From Roseomonas aeriglobus (GTDB lineage: Bacteria > Pseudomonadota > Alphaproteobacteria > Sphingomonadales > Sphingomonadaceae), in NCBI GenBank assembly GCA_016937575.1, contig JAFHKN010000002.1, positions 496,001-560,000 of the forward strand: 64,000 nt of DNA. The letters are read 5' to 3'. Shown in pieces: positions 45,822-53,961 of this stretch. The position numbers and the translations under genes are program-made. The notes below the pieces were generated by a model. That model saw only the letters and a program-made list of their open reading frames with translations, was not told the DNA's origin and ran no database searches. The stretch's first letter is position 1. Every line of letters starts with the position of its first letter.

Positions 45822-46478
45822 TTATTCGCGGGTCGGCAGCCCCATCATCCACGGCTTGGGCCTGCCGGTGGGTTTGGGCGTGCCGTCGAGGCGCTGTGCG
45901 CTTTTGATCAGGATCGGCTTGAACAGCATCTGGCCCTTCATTGCGCCTTCGCCGCCGCCGGTCGGCAGTGCCAGGATACGCTTCACAACCTCCATGCCCG
46001 CTACGACCCGGCCGAAGGCGGGATAGCCTTCATATGTGCCGTTCGCATCCATGTTCGGGGCGGCGCCAACGGTGATGAAGAAATTGCCGCCCGCCGATCC
46101 GCCATAGGCCGGGCGGGCCATGCTGATCGTGGCGTCGATATGCCTGATGCCGGTCTGCGTGGTCTTTTCGAGCGGAAAGGTCGGCAGCATCCGCCGCGCG
46201 TCCTGGCGAATGCCCCCCTGGATGAACCCGGTCTTCGGATCGATCTTCTTGCGGGCCGATCGGTAGAAAACCGTCCCGTCGAACCGCCCGTCGTCGACAT
46301 AGGCCAGGAAATTCGCCGTCGTCCGCGGCGCGCGGCGGGCATCCAGCGCCAGCACGATCGGCCCGGCCGAGGTGTTCAGTCTCACGCGGACATAGCCCGG
46401 CGTCGGCCGGTTGGTCGGCTCGGCGGCGCTCGCCGGCAGCGTGAGGGTGAGGGCAAGGAGCGAAAGGAGGATACGCAT
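45822..46478 (-). CDS. Secreted cyclophilin-type peptidyl-prolyl cis-trans isomerase
   Basis: A 218-aa protein with signal peptide (MRILLSLLALTLTLPASAAE) and a cyclophilin domain: DGRFDGTVFYRSARK, TGFIQGGIRQDA, ISMARPAYGGSAGGNFFITVGAAP, and FGRVVAGMEVVKRIL. It should assist folding in the periplasm. Convergent with comM (3 bp between stops). It is the last chromosomal protein gene before the tRNA-Leu and the accessory element. Confidence 0.92.
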   Translation of the reverse strand: MRILLSLLALTLTLPASAAEPTNRPTPGYVRVRLNTSAGPIVLALDARRAPRTTANFLAYVDDGRFDGTVFYRSARKKIDPKTGFIQGGIRQDARRMLPTFPLEKTTQTGIRHIDATISMARPAYGGSAGGNFFITVGAAPNMDANGTYEGYPAFGRVVAGMEVVKRILALPTGGGEGAMKGQMLFKPILIKSAQRLDGTPKPTGRPKPWMMGLPTRE

Positions 46479-46568
46479 GGTCACGACACGGATATGGGAA
46501 GGGGGCCGCCGTCCGGCTATCCCGCCGCACGCATCGGCACAAGCGCTTGCCCCCGCCGCCGGCATCGT

Positions 46569-48275
46569 CTAGCGGATGCGCCTTCGCTGCCCCTGTGGCG
46601 AAATTGGTAGACGCGACCGACTCAAAATCGGTTGCCGCAAGGCATGCTGGTTCGAGTCCGGCCAGGGGCACCACTCCCGAGCAGAAGAGGGCACCGCTGG
46701 TGCGATCTGCTCGGGGTCACCGCCAACCGCCAACTCGAGGGGCTTGATCGGTCCCGTGATGGTTATGCGGTTGGGCGCGACCACGACCTTGGCGATAAAC
46801 CGGCGGGCGTAGCCCTGCCGCAGCGTGTGATCCTCGGATCGCAGCTTGCCGAGGATGACTTCGCCGAGCCGCTCGATGGCTTCCGGCGTCACCCGACGGT
46901 CGGCTGCGGACAGCTGACGCTCGACCAGCAAGATCTCCTGCTCGAGATCGGCGCGGCGCGTCCGCTGTGCGGCGAGGCGTGCGGTGAAGTCTGCGTCGCG
47001 TGGCGACACGATTCCCTGTTCGATGAAATCGAACATGTTCTGTACCGCACCCTCGACCCGCGTCCGCTCGGTGCGAAGCGCCTTGAGGTGCGCCTGTCGT
47101 TCGCGAACGGCGGCGGAACTGTCGTCGAGTAGGTTGGCGAGGAGCGTCTGGAGCCGCTCGGGCCGCAGCAGCCGCTCGGCCATCGCGTCGATGACGATGG
47201 TCTCCAGCTTCTCGTCGCGGATGCTGGTCCCCTCGCACGCCGTCTCGCCGCGCCGCAGGCGACGCGAGCAACGGTAGTAGCGATAGCGTCCACCCTTGCC
47301 GGTCGCGATTGCCAGCGCATGGCCGCATTCGGGATGACCGCACTTGGCGATGCCGGCCAACATGGTCGGGCCGGAGACGATCCGCGCCGGGGTGATATGA
47401 CTGGCGTTGCGGGCGATACCCGCCTGGACCTCGAGCCATTCGGCTTCGGGGATGATGACCGGGGCGGGAACTTCCTGCCATTCCTCCTCGGGCCGCTTGA
47501 TGCCGTTGCGTGTATCGTTGACGCCGTAGAGATGCTTGCCACGGTAGGTAGAGCGAGTGAGCACGTCACGGACGTTGGACACGTGCCACTTGCGGCCTCG
47601 CAGGGTCGTGCCGCTCGAGTTCAGGTGGCAGACAATCTTCTTGTAGCCCATTGGTCCCTGGCCGATCCCGACCCGCTTCATGCGAAAGATCTGCTGGACC
47701 TGCAGCGCCTCGGACGGTTCGATCACTAGCCGCTTCTTGGCCTTGGGCCCGCGCATCTCGGCGATCTCGGTCGTATAGCCAAACGGCGGGATCGCGCCGT
47801 TCCAGAAGCCCGCTTCGGCGTTGCGCTTCATCGTATCGCGCGTGAACTTGGCGGTCTGACGCGACTGGTATTCGTCAAAGTTGGACAGCACCGAGCGCAC
47901 CAGGTCGCCCTCGGCGTCCTGGCCGACCTCCTGAGTGATCGCGACGATGCGCACCCCGGCGCGCTTCAGCTTTCGACGGTAATGCTCGAGCAGATAGTGA
48001 TCCCGAAAAAGGCGCGAGAAGCTGTAGACGCCAATCTCGGAGACCCCGCTGCCGGGCCGCAGCGCGTGTTCGAACAGTGCCTGCAGGCCAGGCCGGTTGT
48101 CGGTGGTGCCGGAGAGCCCGCCATCGCGGTAGATATCGACGAGCTCGACGCCGCGTTGCCTGTAGTGTGCGGTGAGCCGTTCCTCCTGATTGTCGAGGCT
48201 GATGCCGCCCTCGGCCTGCCGCTGGGTAGACACCCGAACATAGCCGAGCGCGCGTTCAATCCTTGTCTTTGCCAT
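46569..48275 (-). CDS. Large serine recombinase (site-specific integrase)
   Basis: A 568-aa protein. The resolvase catalytic domain has GYVRVSTQRQ (nucleophile Ser16) and YSFSRLFRD (Ser85, Arg88, Arg91). A recombinase domain (about 175-280), a zinc ribbon (CGHPECGH...YYRCSRR) and a coiled coil (about 370-450) follow. It should integrate and excise the element. The last 30 or so residues are translated antisense to tRNA-Leu, and the stop lies beyond it in chromosomal DNA, so the C-terminus depends on where the element sits. Confidence 0.92.
   Translation of the reverse strand: MAKTRIERALGYVRVSTQRQAEGGISLDNQEERLTAHYRQRGVELVDIYRDGGLSGTTDNRPGLQALFEHALRPGSGVSEIGVYSFSRLFRDHYLLEHYRRKLKRAGVRIVAITQEVGQDAEGDLVRSVLSNFDEYQSRQTAKFTRDTMKRNAEAGFWNGAIPPFGYTTEIAEMRGPKAKKRLVIEPSEALQVQQIFRMKRVGIGQGPMGYKKIVCHLNSSGTTLRGRKWHVSNVRDVLTRSTYRGKHLYGVNDTRNGIKRPEEEWQEVPAPVIIPEAEWLEVQAGIARNASHITPARIVSGPTMLAGIAKCGHPECGHALAIATGKGGRYRYYRCSRRLRRGETACEGTSIRDEKLETIVIDAMAERLLRPERLQTLLANLLDDSSAAVRERQAHLKALRTERTRVEGAVQNMFDFIEQGIVSPRDADFTARLAAQRTRRADLEQEILLVERQLSAADRRVTPEAIERLGEVILGKLRSEDHTLRQGYARRFIAKVVVAPNRITITGPIKPLELAVGGDPEQIAPAVPSSAREWCPWPDSNQHALRQPILSRSRLPISPQGQRRRIR
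46589..46673 (+). tRNA. tRNA-Leu (anticodon CAA)
   Basis: An 85-nt class II tRNA with encoded CCA. Acceptor arms GCCCCTG (46589-46595) and CAGGGGC (46663-46669) pair fully. The anticodon arm ACCGA-CTCAAAA-TCGGT gives CAA (reads UUG), followed by a variable arm and the T arm with GGTTCGAGTCC. The serine recombinase gene runs antisense across it, so this is the probable insertion site of the element to the right. Confidence 0.97.
46676..46715. promoter_or_regulatory. Long hairpin directly after tRNA-Leu
   Basis: Arms CCCGAGCAGA (46676-46685) and TCTGCTCGGG (46706-46715) are perfect complements, with a nested GCACC-GCT-GGTGC hairpin inside. There is no T run. It lies 3 bp after the CCA of the tRNA and inside the recombinase reading frame, so it may be part of an attachment/recombinase site or a tRNA 3' processing signal. 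Confidence 0.45.
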
Positions 48276-48483
48276 CGGCCGGGCCTTCGAAAATGTAGCG
48301 CAGGTCGTCCGCGCTAAGCAGCGTCAGAAGCCATTCTGACTCCGATCGCGCCAGCGCGAAAGAGTCCGGCAGCCGATCCGCGATAATACGGTCGCCCAGT
48401 GGGCGGGCGGCGGGAAAAGCGGCACCGATCTTCGCGCACGGATCGACTCCGGAATTAGCGGGATAAGCGTTGGTCCTGTCCAT
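48256..48483 (-). CDS. Small hypothetical protein upstream of the recombinase
   Basis: A 75-aa protein ending LARSESEWLLTLLSADDLRYIFEGPADGKDKD; it overlaps the recombinase start by 20 bp, implying coupled translation. A longer start at 48531 (91 aa) would run across the motif at 48501-48526, so 48483 is preferred. No family recognised; it could be a small regulator or directionality factor, but nothing in the sequence shows this. Confidence 0.55.
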   Translation of the reverse strand: MDRTNAYPANSGVDPCAKIGAAFPAARPLGDRIIADRLPDSFALARSESEWLLTLLSADDLRYIFEGPADGKDKD

Positions 48484-48500
48484 CGACCAGCATGTGCCGA

Positions 48501-48526
48501 CGCAAAATCGCAGCGACGATGTAACC
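48501..48526. promoter_or_regulatory. Island motif GTTACATCGTCG, copy 1
   Basis: On the minus strand: GGTTACATCGTCGCTGCGATTTTGCG, 18 bp upstream of the likely start of the recombinase unit. The same word occurs before the ParB-like gene and before the 289-aa gene. It contains an imperfect CATCG-N-CGATG palindrome. It is probably an operator or promoter element shared by three leftward units. Confidence 0.55.
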
Positions 48527-48593
48527 GCCAAGACGCCTGAGAGATGAAGGAGAGAATGATCCAGCTGGGGCTGGAGGGAAAAAGGAGACTGGA

Positions 48594-48923
48594 ATGACCG
48601 CGATTATCATGCTGGCGCTGGCATTTGCCGCGTTCAAGATCGCCGAGTACGTGCTGATCCTGCTGGTCGATGGCCTCGCGACGGTGATTGCGGCCTGGTA
48701 CTGCTGGCGCTCGGCGCGCCTGATGCGTGCGCTGCTCGCGACCCGCGCACCGTGCAACGCGATCGATTTCATGCCGGCCTGGAACGTGTCCCGCGCCAAC
48801 CGGCGGCTGATGGCGCGGCACCTGCGGTTGTCGATCGCGATGACCGCGCACTTCAGCCTGTATCCACGCTCGAGTGCGCGTGCCTCTGCGATGATGCGTC
48901 GGTACGGTCAGGTGGTCGCCTGA
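48594..48923 (+). CDS. Small hypothetical protein with N-terminal membrane segment
   Basis: A 109-aa protein with a long hydrophobic start (MTAIIMLALAFAAFKIAEYVLILLVDGLATVIAAWYCW) and a basic, Arg-rich C-terminus. An AAAAAGGAG lies well spaced before the ATG. No family recognised. It is the only rightward gene in this part of the element, divergent from the recombinase unit and convergent with the 96-aa gene. Confidence 0.6.
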   Translation: MTAIIMLALAFAAFKIAEYVLILLVDGLATVIAAWYCWRSARLMRALLATRAPCNAIDFMPAWNVSRANRRLMARHLRLSIAMTAHFSLYPRSSARASAMMRRYGQVVA

Positions 48924-48938
48924 CCCCTGATGGCGAGG

Positions 48939-49229
48939 CTACTCGCTTCTGTTCGCTTGCGCGTCCTGCTCGGCGAGCGCCGCTTCGCGATCATCGCACA
49001 ACGTTATCGCCTTCTGCTTAGAGAGCCACGACACATAACGCCGCGCAGAGCAGTGGCAGGCGAGTTGCTCCTCGTCGTGATACCAGCTGCCTGTCGGGCA
49101 GGTCGCGCAGGCGAGGATCGGCGCGGGCCGCGCGCTTTCGGGCAACGCCAGCAGGGTCGGGCTGGTGATCGGCGCACGGCGCCGCTTCACCGAGCCGAAC
49201 GGAAACTTCATCGATTCGAATTCGGGCAT
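48939..49229 (-). CDS. Small hypothetical protein, possibly metal-binding
   Basis: A 96-aa protein preceded by a strong AAAGGAGG. It contains CATC and, 20 residues later, CHC with nearby His residues (WYHDEEQLACHCS), a spacing that could bind zinc, though this is only suggested. No family recognised. It follows the ParB-like gene by 38 bp on the same strand and is probably in one unit with it. Confidence 0.6.
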   Translation of the reverse strand: MPEFESMKFPFGSVKRRRAPITSPTLLALPESARPAPILACATCPTGSWYHDEEQLACHCSARRYVSWLSKQKAITLCDDREAALAEQDAQANRSE

Positions 49230-49267
49230 TATAGCCTCCTTTCAACGTTGGGATGGTCGTGGCCGGG

Positions 49268-50155
49268 TCAGGCGTCGCCGAACCAGTCCTTGAGGAGATC
49301 GACGAAGGCGGCGTTGATCATTTTGACGTGATCGAGGCGGTAGGACGGATGCTGCTCGGTCATCGACTTGACCCGGATCGTGAACGCCCCGCGGTGGTCG
49401 GGGGTGATCGTCGCGATGACCTTGCCGTGACGGTTGCGGACCTCGACCGGCTTGATCTCATCCTTGCCGGCGGCCGCGGCGGTCAGCTTTCTGAACAACG
49501 GCGCAACGCCGAGAGTCTGGCCCGCCATCAGCGCGGCGCAGGCGAGTACGCGCTCGCGTTGCTCCTCATCCTCAAGCAACGGCGCGAGTTGGGCCCACTG
49601 GGTCATCGAGATGGCGCGCCGGTCGGCGACGAGACCGAGGATGGCGACAGGCGCCTTCTGCAAGGCGAGCCCGCGGTTGATCGCGGACTTGTCCTCGCCG
49701 ACCGCCTCGGCCAGTCGCGTCTCGTTGGTCACCAGCTTGCCGTCGAGCATACGCGCCCAGGACGCCGATCTGTCCCACAGGCTGACCTCAAGCGCACCGC
49801 GATCCTCGCGATTGGCGATCTTGAGCGCCTGCTCCGCGGTTAGCGCGCCCTTCTCGTACACCCGTACGCGCAGCGGACTGCCCAGGATGTTGCATGCGTG
49901 TCGGCGTCGAGAGCCTGCGAGGATTTCGACGAGGCCGTTCGGTCCGCGCTCGCCGATCGCGTCATGCGCCTGACCGACCGCTTTCAGTTCGGCAACGAGC
50001 GGCGCGACGCTCTCGTCCGTGATGAGGTAATCGAATCGCGGGTTCTTGAGCGACACCATCGTCTGGTCGTGGCGCAGGAACTCGACGACGTAGTTGGTTT
50101 TCTGATTGCGCCTGGGCGGCGTCGAGCCGTCCAGCGGGAGTTCGTTCGTGCTCAT
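49268..50155 (-). CDS. ParB/RepB-like DNA-binding protein
   Basis: A 295-aa protein. The ParB N-terminal domain shows LVEILAGSRRRHACNIL (the GxRRxxA box) and KIANREDRGALEVSLWDRSASWARML. A KorB/ParB-type helix-turn-helix follows (LAEAVGEDKSAINRGLALQKAPVAI). GAGGGATCG precedes the ATG. On this element it could serve stabilisation of an excised form or transcriptional control. No ParA is seen in the window, which argues against a normal partition pair. Confidence 0.82.
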   Translation of the reverse strand: MSTNELPLDGSTPPRRNQKTNYVVEFLRHDQTMVSLKNPRFDYLITDESVAPLVAELKAVGQAHDAIGERGPNGLVEILAGSRRRHACNILGSPLRVRVYEKGALTAEQALKIANREDRGALEVSLWDRSASWARMLDGKLVTNETRLAEAVGEDKSAINRGLALQKAPVAILGLVADRRAISMTQWAQLAPLLEDEEQRERVLACAALMAGQTLGVAPLFRKLTAAAAGKDEIKPVEVRNRHGKVIATITPDHRGAFTIRVKSMTEQHPSYRLDHVKMINAAFVDLLKDWFGDA

Positions 50156-50198
50156 GTAGGCGATCCCTCGATTGCTGATGAATCGAGCTTGCCGACGG

Positions 50199-50220
50199 GA
50201 AAACGCATCGACGATGTAAC
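50199..50220. promoter_or_regulatory. Island motif GTTACATCGTCG, copy 2
   Basis: Minus-strand GTTACATCGTCGATGCGTTTTC, 43 bp upstream of the ParB-like start. A GTAAC about 13 bp further upstream makes an additional GTAAC...GTTAC inverted pair. The central CATCGTCGATG is a near-perfect odd palindrome, as expected of a dimeric repressor site. Confidence 0.6.
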
Positions 50221-50429
50221 GCCTCGCTAGGCTGTTACGAAAGCGTGGCGCCATAGGGCGACCGCTTCACTCGTCGATGGATCCGATGACCACCATTGCG
50301 TTCGATTGGAAAAACGCCAAGGGCTCGCGACCGACGCCGCCGAGCACGTTCCCGCCGACAAGCTCCTGCACTCCGGCGGCGGACGGCTTCAGTTGAACAG
50401 AGTCGACTGATGAGGAGAAGCTGTTGGCT

Positions 50430-50452
50430 GGGCTGAGCTTCTAGCTCGGCCC
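50430..50452. terminator. Hairpin between ParB-like and 168-aa genes
   Basis: GGGCTGAGC and GCTCGGCCC pair over 9 bp (one G-U) around a TTCTA loop. There is no T run on either side, so termination is only a possibility. Confidence 0.35.
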
Positions 50453-50660
50453 ATAGCTGAAATGGCACTGGAGATCGGGCTCGTCCTAACGCCCTACAGC
50501 CTCACTCACCAATCATTCGCGACCAAGATGAGGAAGGTGAGGGAGTGCATCCGCGGGCGCGGCCTCCGCATCGCCCTCTTTCCAGTCGGTCTCTTCCCAA
50601 ATCCCTATCGCGATTTCCAACAGCCGATGACGGTGTGCTCTCCGGTGAGGCCTGCGACCA

Positions 50661-51167
50661 CTACGAGCCGGGACGGGCGCAATTCGTGCCGCGCAGGCGC
50701 TGTTTCAGTGCATTGATGACTATCATGTGCCTGCGCTGCTCTGGGCTTGAGCGTTTGCAACTACGACCCGTCCAATAATCCTGCGGAACATCGTAATCAT
50801 AGCAGAATGGCTTCCCACCGGGCGGCGGGTTGAACCAGCCATAGCCCATGCAAGTGTCGTCATCCGCAATGCACTCGCAGTCGAAATACAGCCTTGGAAA
50901 CATCTCGACGAAGCGTTCGAATGCGTGGGCCGGAAAGTTCGTGTGGCTGTCGAAGGCGAACGAGTACATGCCGTGCTCGTGCGGCCCGAGTTCTCTGAAG
51001 TTCCAGATCGGATCGGCACTGACGTCGTTGAGATCGAAAGTCAGCGTACTGCCCGCGTGGTCGCCCTCGGTTGCGGGGATGACGAAGCGACGTTTGAACC
51101 GGTCGATGTCGGCTTGCGGTCCGTAGATGTCCACGCTGTTCCACATCTCATCGCACATGATGAACAT
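50661..51167 (-). CDS. Hypothetical protein, last gene of the 805-aa unit
   Basis: A 168-aa acidic protein: WNSVDIYGPQADIDRFKRRFV, DLNDVSADPIWNFRELGPHEHGMYSF, FVEMFPRLYFDCECIADDDTCMGYGWF. The alternating pattern vaguely recalls plasmid DUF1281/YubB ferredoxin-like proteins, but I cannot confirm it. GGAGG precedes the ATG at 51167. It starts 86 bp after the 805-aa gene on the same strand. Confidence 0.6.
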   Translation of the reverse strand: MFIMCDEMWNSVDIYGPQADIDRFKRRFVIPATEGDHAGSTLTFDLNDVSADPIWNFRELGPHEHGMYSFAFDSHTNFPAHAFERFVEMFPRLYFDCECIADDDTCMGYGWFNPPPGGKPFCYDYDVPQDYWTGRSCKRSSPEQRRHMIVINALKQRLRGTNCARPGS

Positions 51168-51253
51168 GATAATTGCCTCCAAGGATAGATTTGCGGGTGC
51201 CTCGACCGGCCAGGCGCCGCAAAGGTGTTTCACGGTGCCACGAGCGCGCCGGG

Positions 51254-53671
51254 TCACCGAACATGGCCAAGGTCTGCGGTCACCGGCGACACGCCGGTGA
51301 ACAGGTGGCATGCAACGACATCCTCGCGGCCCGTTACGATCGGTCCGGCGAACGGCGCCGATGACCAGCGACGCACACCGTCCAGCCAGCTTTTGAGCTT
51401 AGCTGCGCGACTTGTGTCATCATCAGCCGATGCTTGTCCCGGCATACCGCGTGCAATCCAGGCGAGCCGGTCGCGGTCGATCAGCGGCGCGAACCAGAGG
51501 ATCGGCACGAACAGGTCCGATACCGGCGCCAACTGGGCGAGATTAGCGTACCCGCGTAGGATATCCTCGAGCAGATCGTCCTGCGGGGCGGGCTGCGGCT
51601 TTCTGGGATCGACCGGTCGCCAGCGTCGCATGTCATCGACAAGGTCGCGGAGGATTTGCCCGCGGTTGCCCGCATTGGTCGCCTCCTTACCGGCGGCTCT
51701 GGCGCCGCCTTGACCTTCATCATGCTCCTCGTAAGCCCCGTCGGTACGGCTCGCGCGTTCCCGCATTCTCGCGGCACGAGCATATTCGCCGTCATCGGAG
51801 GGCGGTGTCGCAATGTCTGTTATCGCATTGCGGACAGAACCGGCCGAACCCACACCGCCATCGAGCGTGAGCAGCATCGAGCGCACCAGTTCCTGGTGGA
51901 TGCGATGCTTGCTGAATGCATCCCACGGCCCGTCGGCGTCGGCTCGGCGATCGCCGTTCTTGCGCGGCTTGCGCCCAAAATGGATCATCGCGCGGTGGAT
52001 TACGAAATCGCCACGCTGAAAACTGGTCGGCCAGATCGCACGGACCATCGCGCCGAGGTGCCGAACGAGGGTCAGGCCCATATGCCGGATGAGATCGTCG
52101 TCGCGCGCCGTCACCTCGAACGCTGGCTGCGCCTGCTGGATGACGACGACCGCGTCGCGCGTGCGCTTCAGCTTGAACGTGGCCACGTCGTTGTAGCCGA
52201 GAAATCCGCCGCGCGTCGCCTCCAGCGACAGCCCGCCACCGAAATGCTGGCCGTAGAGCGCCGCCTTGACCATGACGTGGCTGGTGACCTGGGCGGCGAG
52301 TGCGGCGCCGGCGGCGTAGTTGCGCCCTGCGGCGAGGACTATGTGACGGGGGTTGGCGTAAACGCCGCTCACCGCTCGCACGGTCATGCGCCTCACCGTT
52401 CCTGGCCCTTGGTCGGTGTCAACCAGACGACGCTTCATGTCATTGCCGATGTCGACGCCGCGCGAGGACTCGTAAAGCGAGGCCAGTGCGCCGAGCGCAC
52501 CGCCGGCGCAGCCCGGAAACGCGCCGTGCGGCGCCGCCAGCCACGGGAACAAGCGATATATGCGGTCAAGTTGGCGCGACATGGCCAGCGCGAAGATCAG
52601 GTCGCAGCGGATCCGCGCCAGCCCGCTCATACGCCGTTCGCGATCCGGCATCGCCAGCCGAAGCAGGGCGCGGCGGATGTGCGGGCGCCAACCGGTACGT
52701 TCGAGGCGGGCGCCGAGATTGGCGCAGGCCAGGCATTCGAGCTCACGCGATATCTGTTCGAGCTTCGACGCTGCACCACCGGCGTGATCGCGCGAAGCTT
52801 TGCCTTCCAGCATATGGCTAAGCCGCTGCCAGCGCTTACGGGGCGCATCGCTGGTAACCGAGAACACGCCTACCGCATCGAGGATTGTACGTGCCCACAC
52901 GATCGCGCGGGAAAGCTTGTGCCGCATGACGTCCGGATCGCCGGCAGCTTCGGCGGCGCGCAGATGCCGAAGATAGTGGTGAAGCGCAGTAAGCAGAGCC
53001 TCGAGCGCCGCCTCGCACTCGCTTCGCACCTGTGTCTCGCTTTTCGCCGGTGTCGCCAATCGATCAACGATCGCGACCACGTCGATGAGCGCTCGGCCGA
53101 CTGCCACGGCACCCGATGCAGTTACGAGGGGAACACCGGCGACAGAGCCGACATTCCATTCTACTGCCATCCACATTTTGCGCAGCGCGAAGGACCCTTG
53201 AAGATGCGCGGTGCTCAGCCGCGCATCATCTCCATTAACTCGAAGCCGGTCGAGCCAGGTCGCGACCGAGGCATCGGTCCAGGCTGCGCGCGCGAACAGC
53301 GCGCCGGGCGCCGACCACAGGCCGGAGCGGGCGCGTAATTCGCGCAAGATGTCGTCGCCGGATGCAGGCAGTGCGCGAAGGGTGACGCCGAGGCTCGCTG
53401 CCGCCGGGACCGCGCCAGGTTTCAACCACGGTGCAATGCACGATTGCCGTCCTCCGACGAACCCACCGCCAGGACGCCGATCGGGATCATCGATATAGTC
53501 GACATGGGGCAACAACGCGAACGGCACCCAGGCGCCGGGCGGCAGAACCGCGAACCGGCTGGGTGCGGCGCGACCCGTTGCGGTGATCAGCGCGGGTCGG
53601 ACGGCGGCGCCGTTGGCGACCAGTCCGGCGATAACCATGCGATTGTCGGTATTGACGGCGGCGGGAGTCAT
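51254..53671 (-). CDS. Large protein of unknown function (805 aa)
   Basis: An 805-aa protein with no recognised domain. It has an N-terminal part with LPPGAWVPFALLPHVDYIDDP, a mostly helical middle (ALEALLTALHHYLRHLRAAEAAGDPDVM, ISRELECLACANLGARLERTGW), a glycine-rich segment (YGQHFGGGLSLEATRGGFLGYNDV), a charged linker about 660-690 (RERASRTDGAYEEHDEGQGGARAAGKEA) and a C-terminus DLFVPILWFAPLIDRDRLAW. No membrane run or ATPase motif. Its ATG overlaps the 97-aa gene stop by 4 bp. It is the biggest unknown in the element. Confidence 0.7.
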   Translation of the reverse strand: MTPAAVNTDNRMVIAGLVANGAAVRPALITATGRAAPSRFAVLPPGAWVPFALLPHVDYIDDPDRRPGGGFVGGRQSCIAPWLKPGAVPAAASLGVTLRALPASGDDILRELRARSGLWSAPGALFARAAWTDASVATWLDRLRVNGDDARLSTAHLQGSFALRKMWMAVEWNVGSVAGVPLVTASGAVAVGRALIDVVAIVDRLATPAKSETQVRSECEAALEALLTALHHYLRHLRAAEAAGDPDVMRHKLSRAIVWARTILDAVGVFSVTSDAPRKRWQRLSHMLEGKASRDHAGGAASKLEQISRELECLACANLGARLERTGWRPHIRRALLRLAMPDRERRMSGLARIRCDLIFALAMSRQLDRIYRLFPWLAAPHGAFPGCAGGALGALASLYESSRGVDIGNDMKRRLVDTDQGPGTVRRMTVRAVSGVYANPRHIVLAAGRNYAAGAALAAQVTSHVMVKAALYGQHFGGGLSLEATRGGFLGYNDVATFKLKRTRDAVVVIQQAQPAFEVTARDDDLIRHMGLTLVRHLGAMVRAIWPTSFQRGDFVIHRAMIHFGRKPRKNGDRRADADGPWDAFSKHRIHQELVRSMLLTLDGGVGSAGSVRNAITDIATPPSDDGEYARAARMRERASRTDGAYEEHDEGQGGARAAGKEATNAGNRGQILRDLVDDMRRWRPVDPRKPQPAPQDDLLEDILRGYANLAQLAPVSDLFVPILWFAPLIDRDRLAWIARGMPGQASADDDTSRAAKLKSWLDGVRRWSSAPFAGPIVTGREDVVACHLFTGVSPVTADLGHVR

Positions 53672-53961
53672 GCCTCGCCCTCCGCATGGTATCGTTTCAC
53701 GATCTCCCAACCGGCGAGGATGTTGGCGCGGCGGATGCATGCCTGCTCGAACGAGGCGATCATGTACTCGAGCTCCTCGACACGATTGATGTGGCGCACG
53801 ATCTCGTCTTCGCGCCCGTCCAGTGCGCTCACCGTACCGCTCTCGAACCGGGCATAGATCGGCTTGAGCTTGGCGACGGTTGCCGTGAGCTCAGCGCGAT
53901 AGGGCGCGATGTCGGTGACGATCGTCTCGCAACCGTTCTCGGTGATCGTGATCCGGGTCAT
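53668..53961 (-). CDS. Small helical hypothetical protein
   Basis: A 97-aa protein: MTRITITENGCETIVTDIAPYRAEL then a long helix-prone stretch LTATVAKLKPIYARFESGTVSALDGREDEIVRHINRVEELEYMIASFEQ that looks like a coiled coil. It overlaps both neighbours by 4 bp (ATGA at each end), so it is translationally coupled with the 289-aa and 805-aa genes and may act with them. Confidence 0.65.
   Translation of the reverse strand: MTRITITENGCETIVTDIAPYRAELTATVAKLKPIYARFESGTVSALDGREDEIVRHINRVEELEYMIASFEQACIRRANILAGWEIVKRYHAEGEA

Larger units (their letters stand above)
50156..50660. other. Intergenic region inside the element
   Basis: About 505 bp. It holds the second copy of the island motif (50199-50220), a GGGCTGAGC-TTCTA-GCTCGGCCC hairpin at 50430-50452 that could end transcription, and short open frames (for example 50462-50716, plus) with no recognisable product. 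It may be remnant DNA. Confidence 0.4.

Noticed and set aside
50462-50716. Plus-strand 84-codon frame
   Set aside because: No homology recognised, no ribosome binding site, and it overlaps the end of the 168-aa gene on the other strand.
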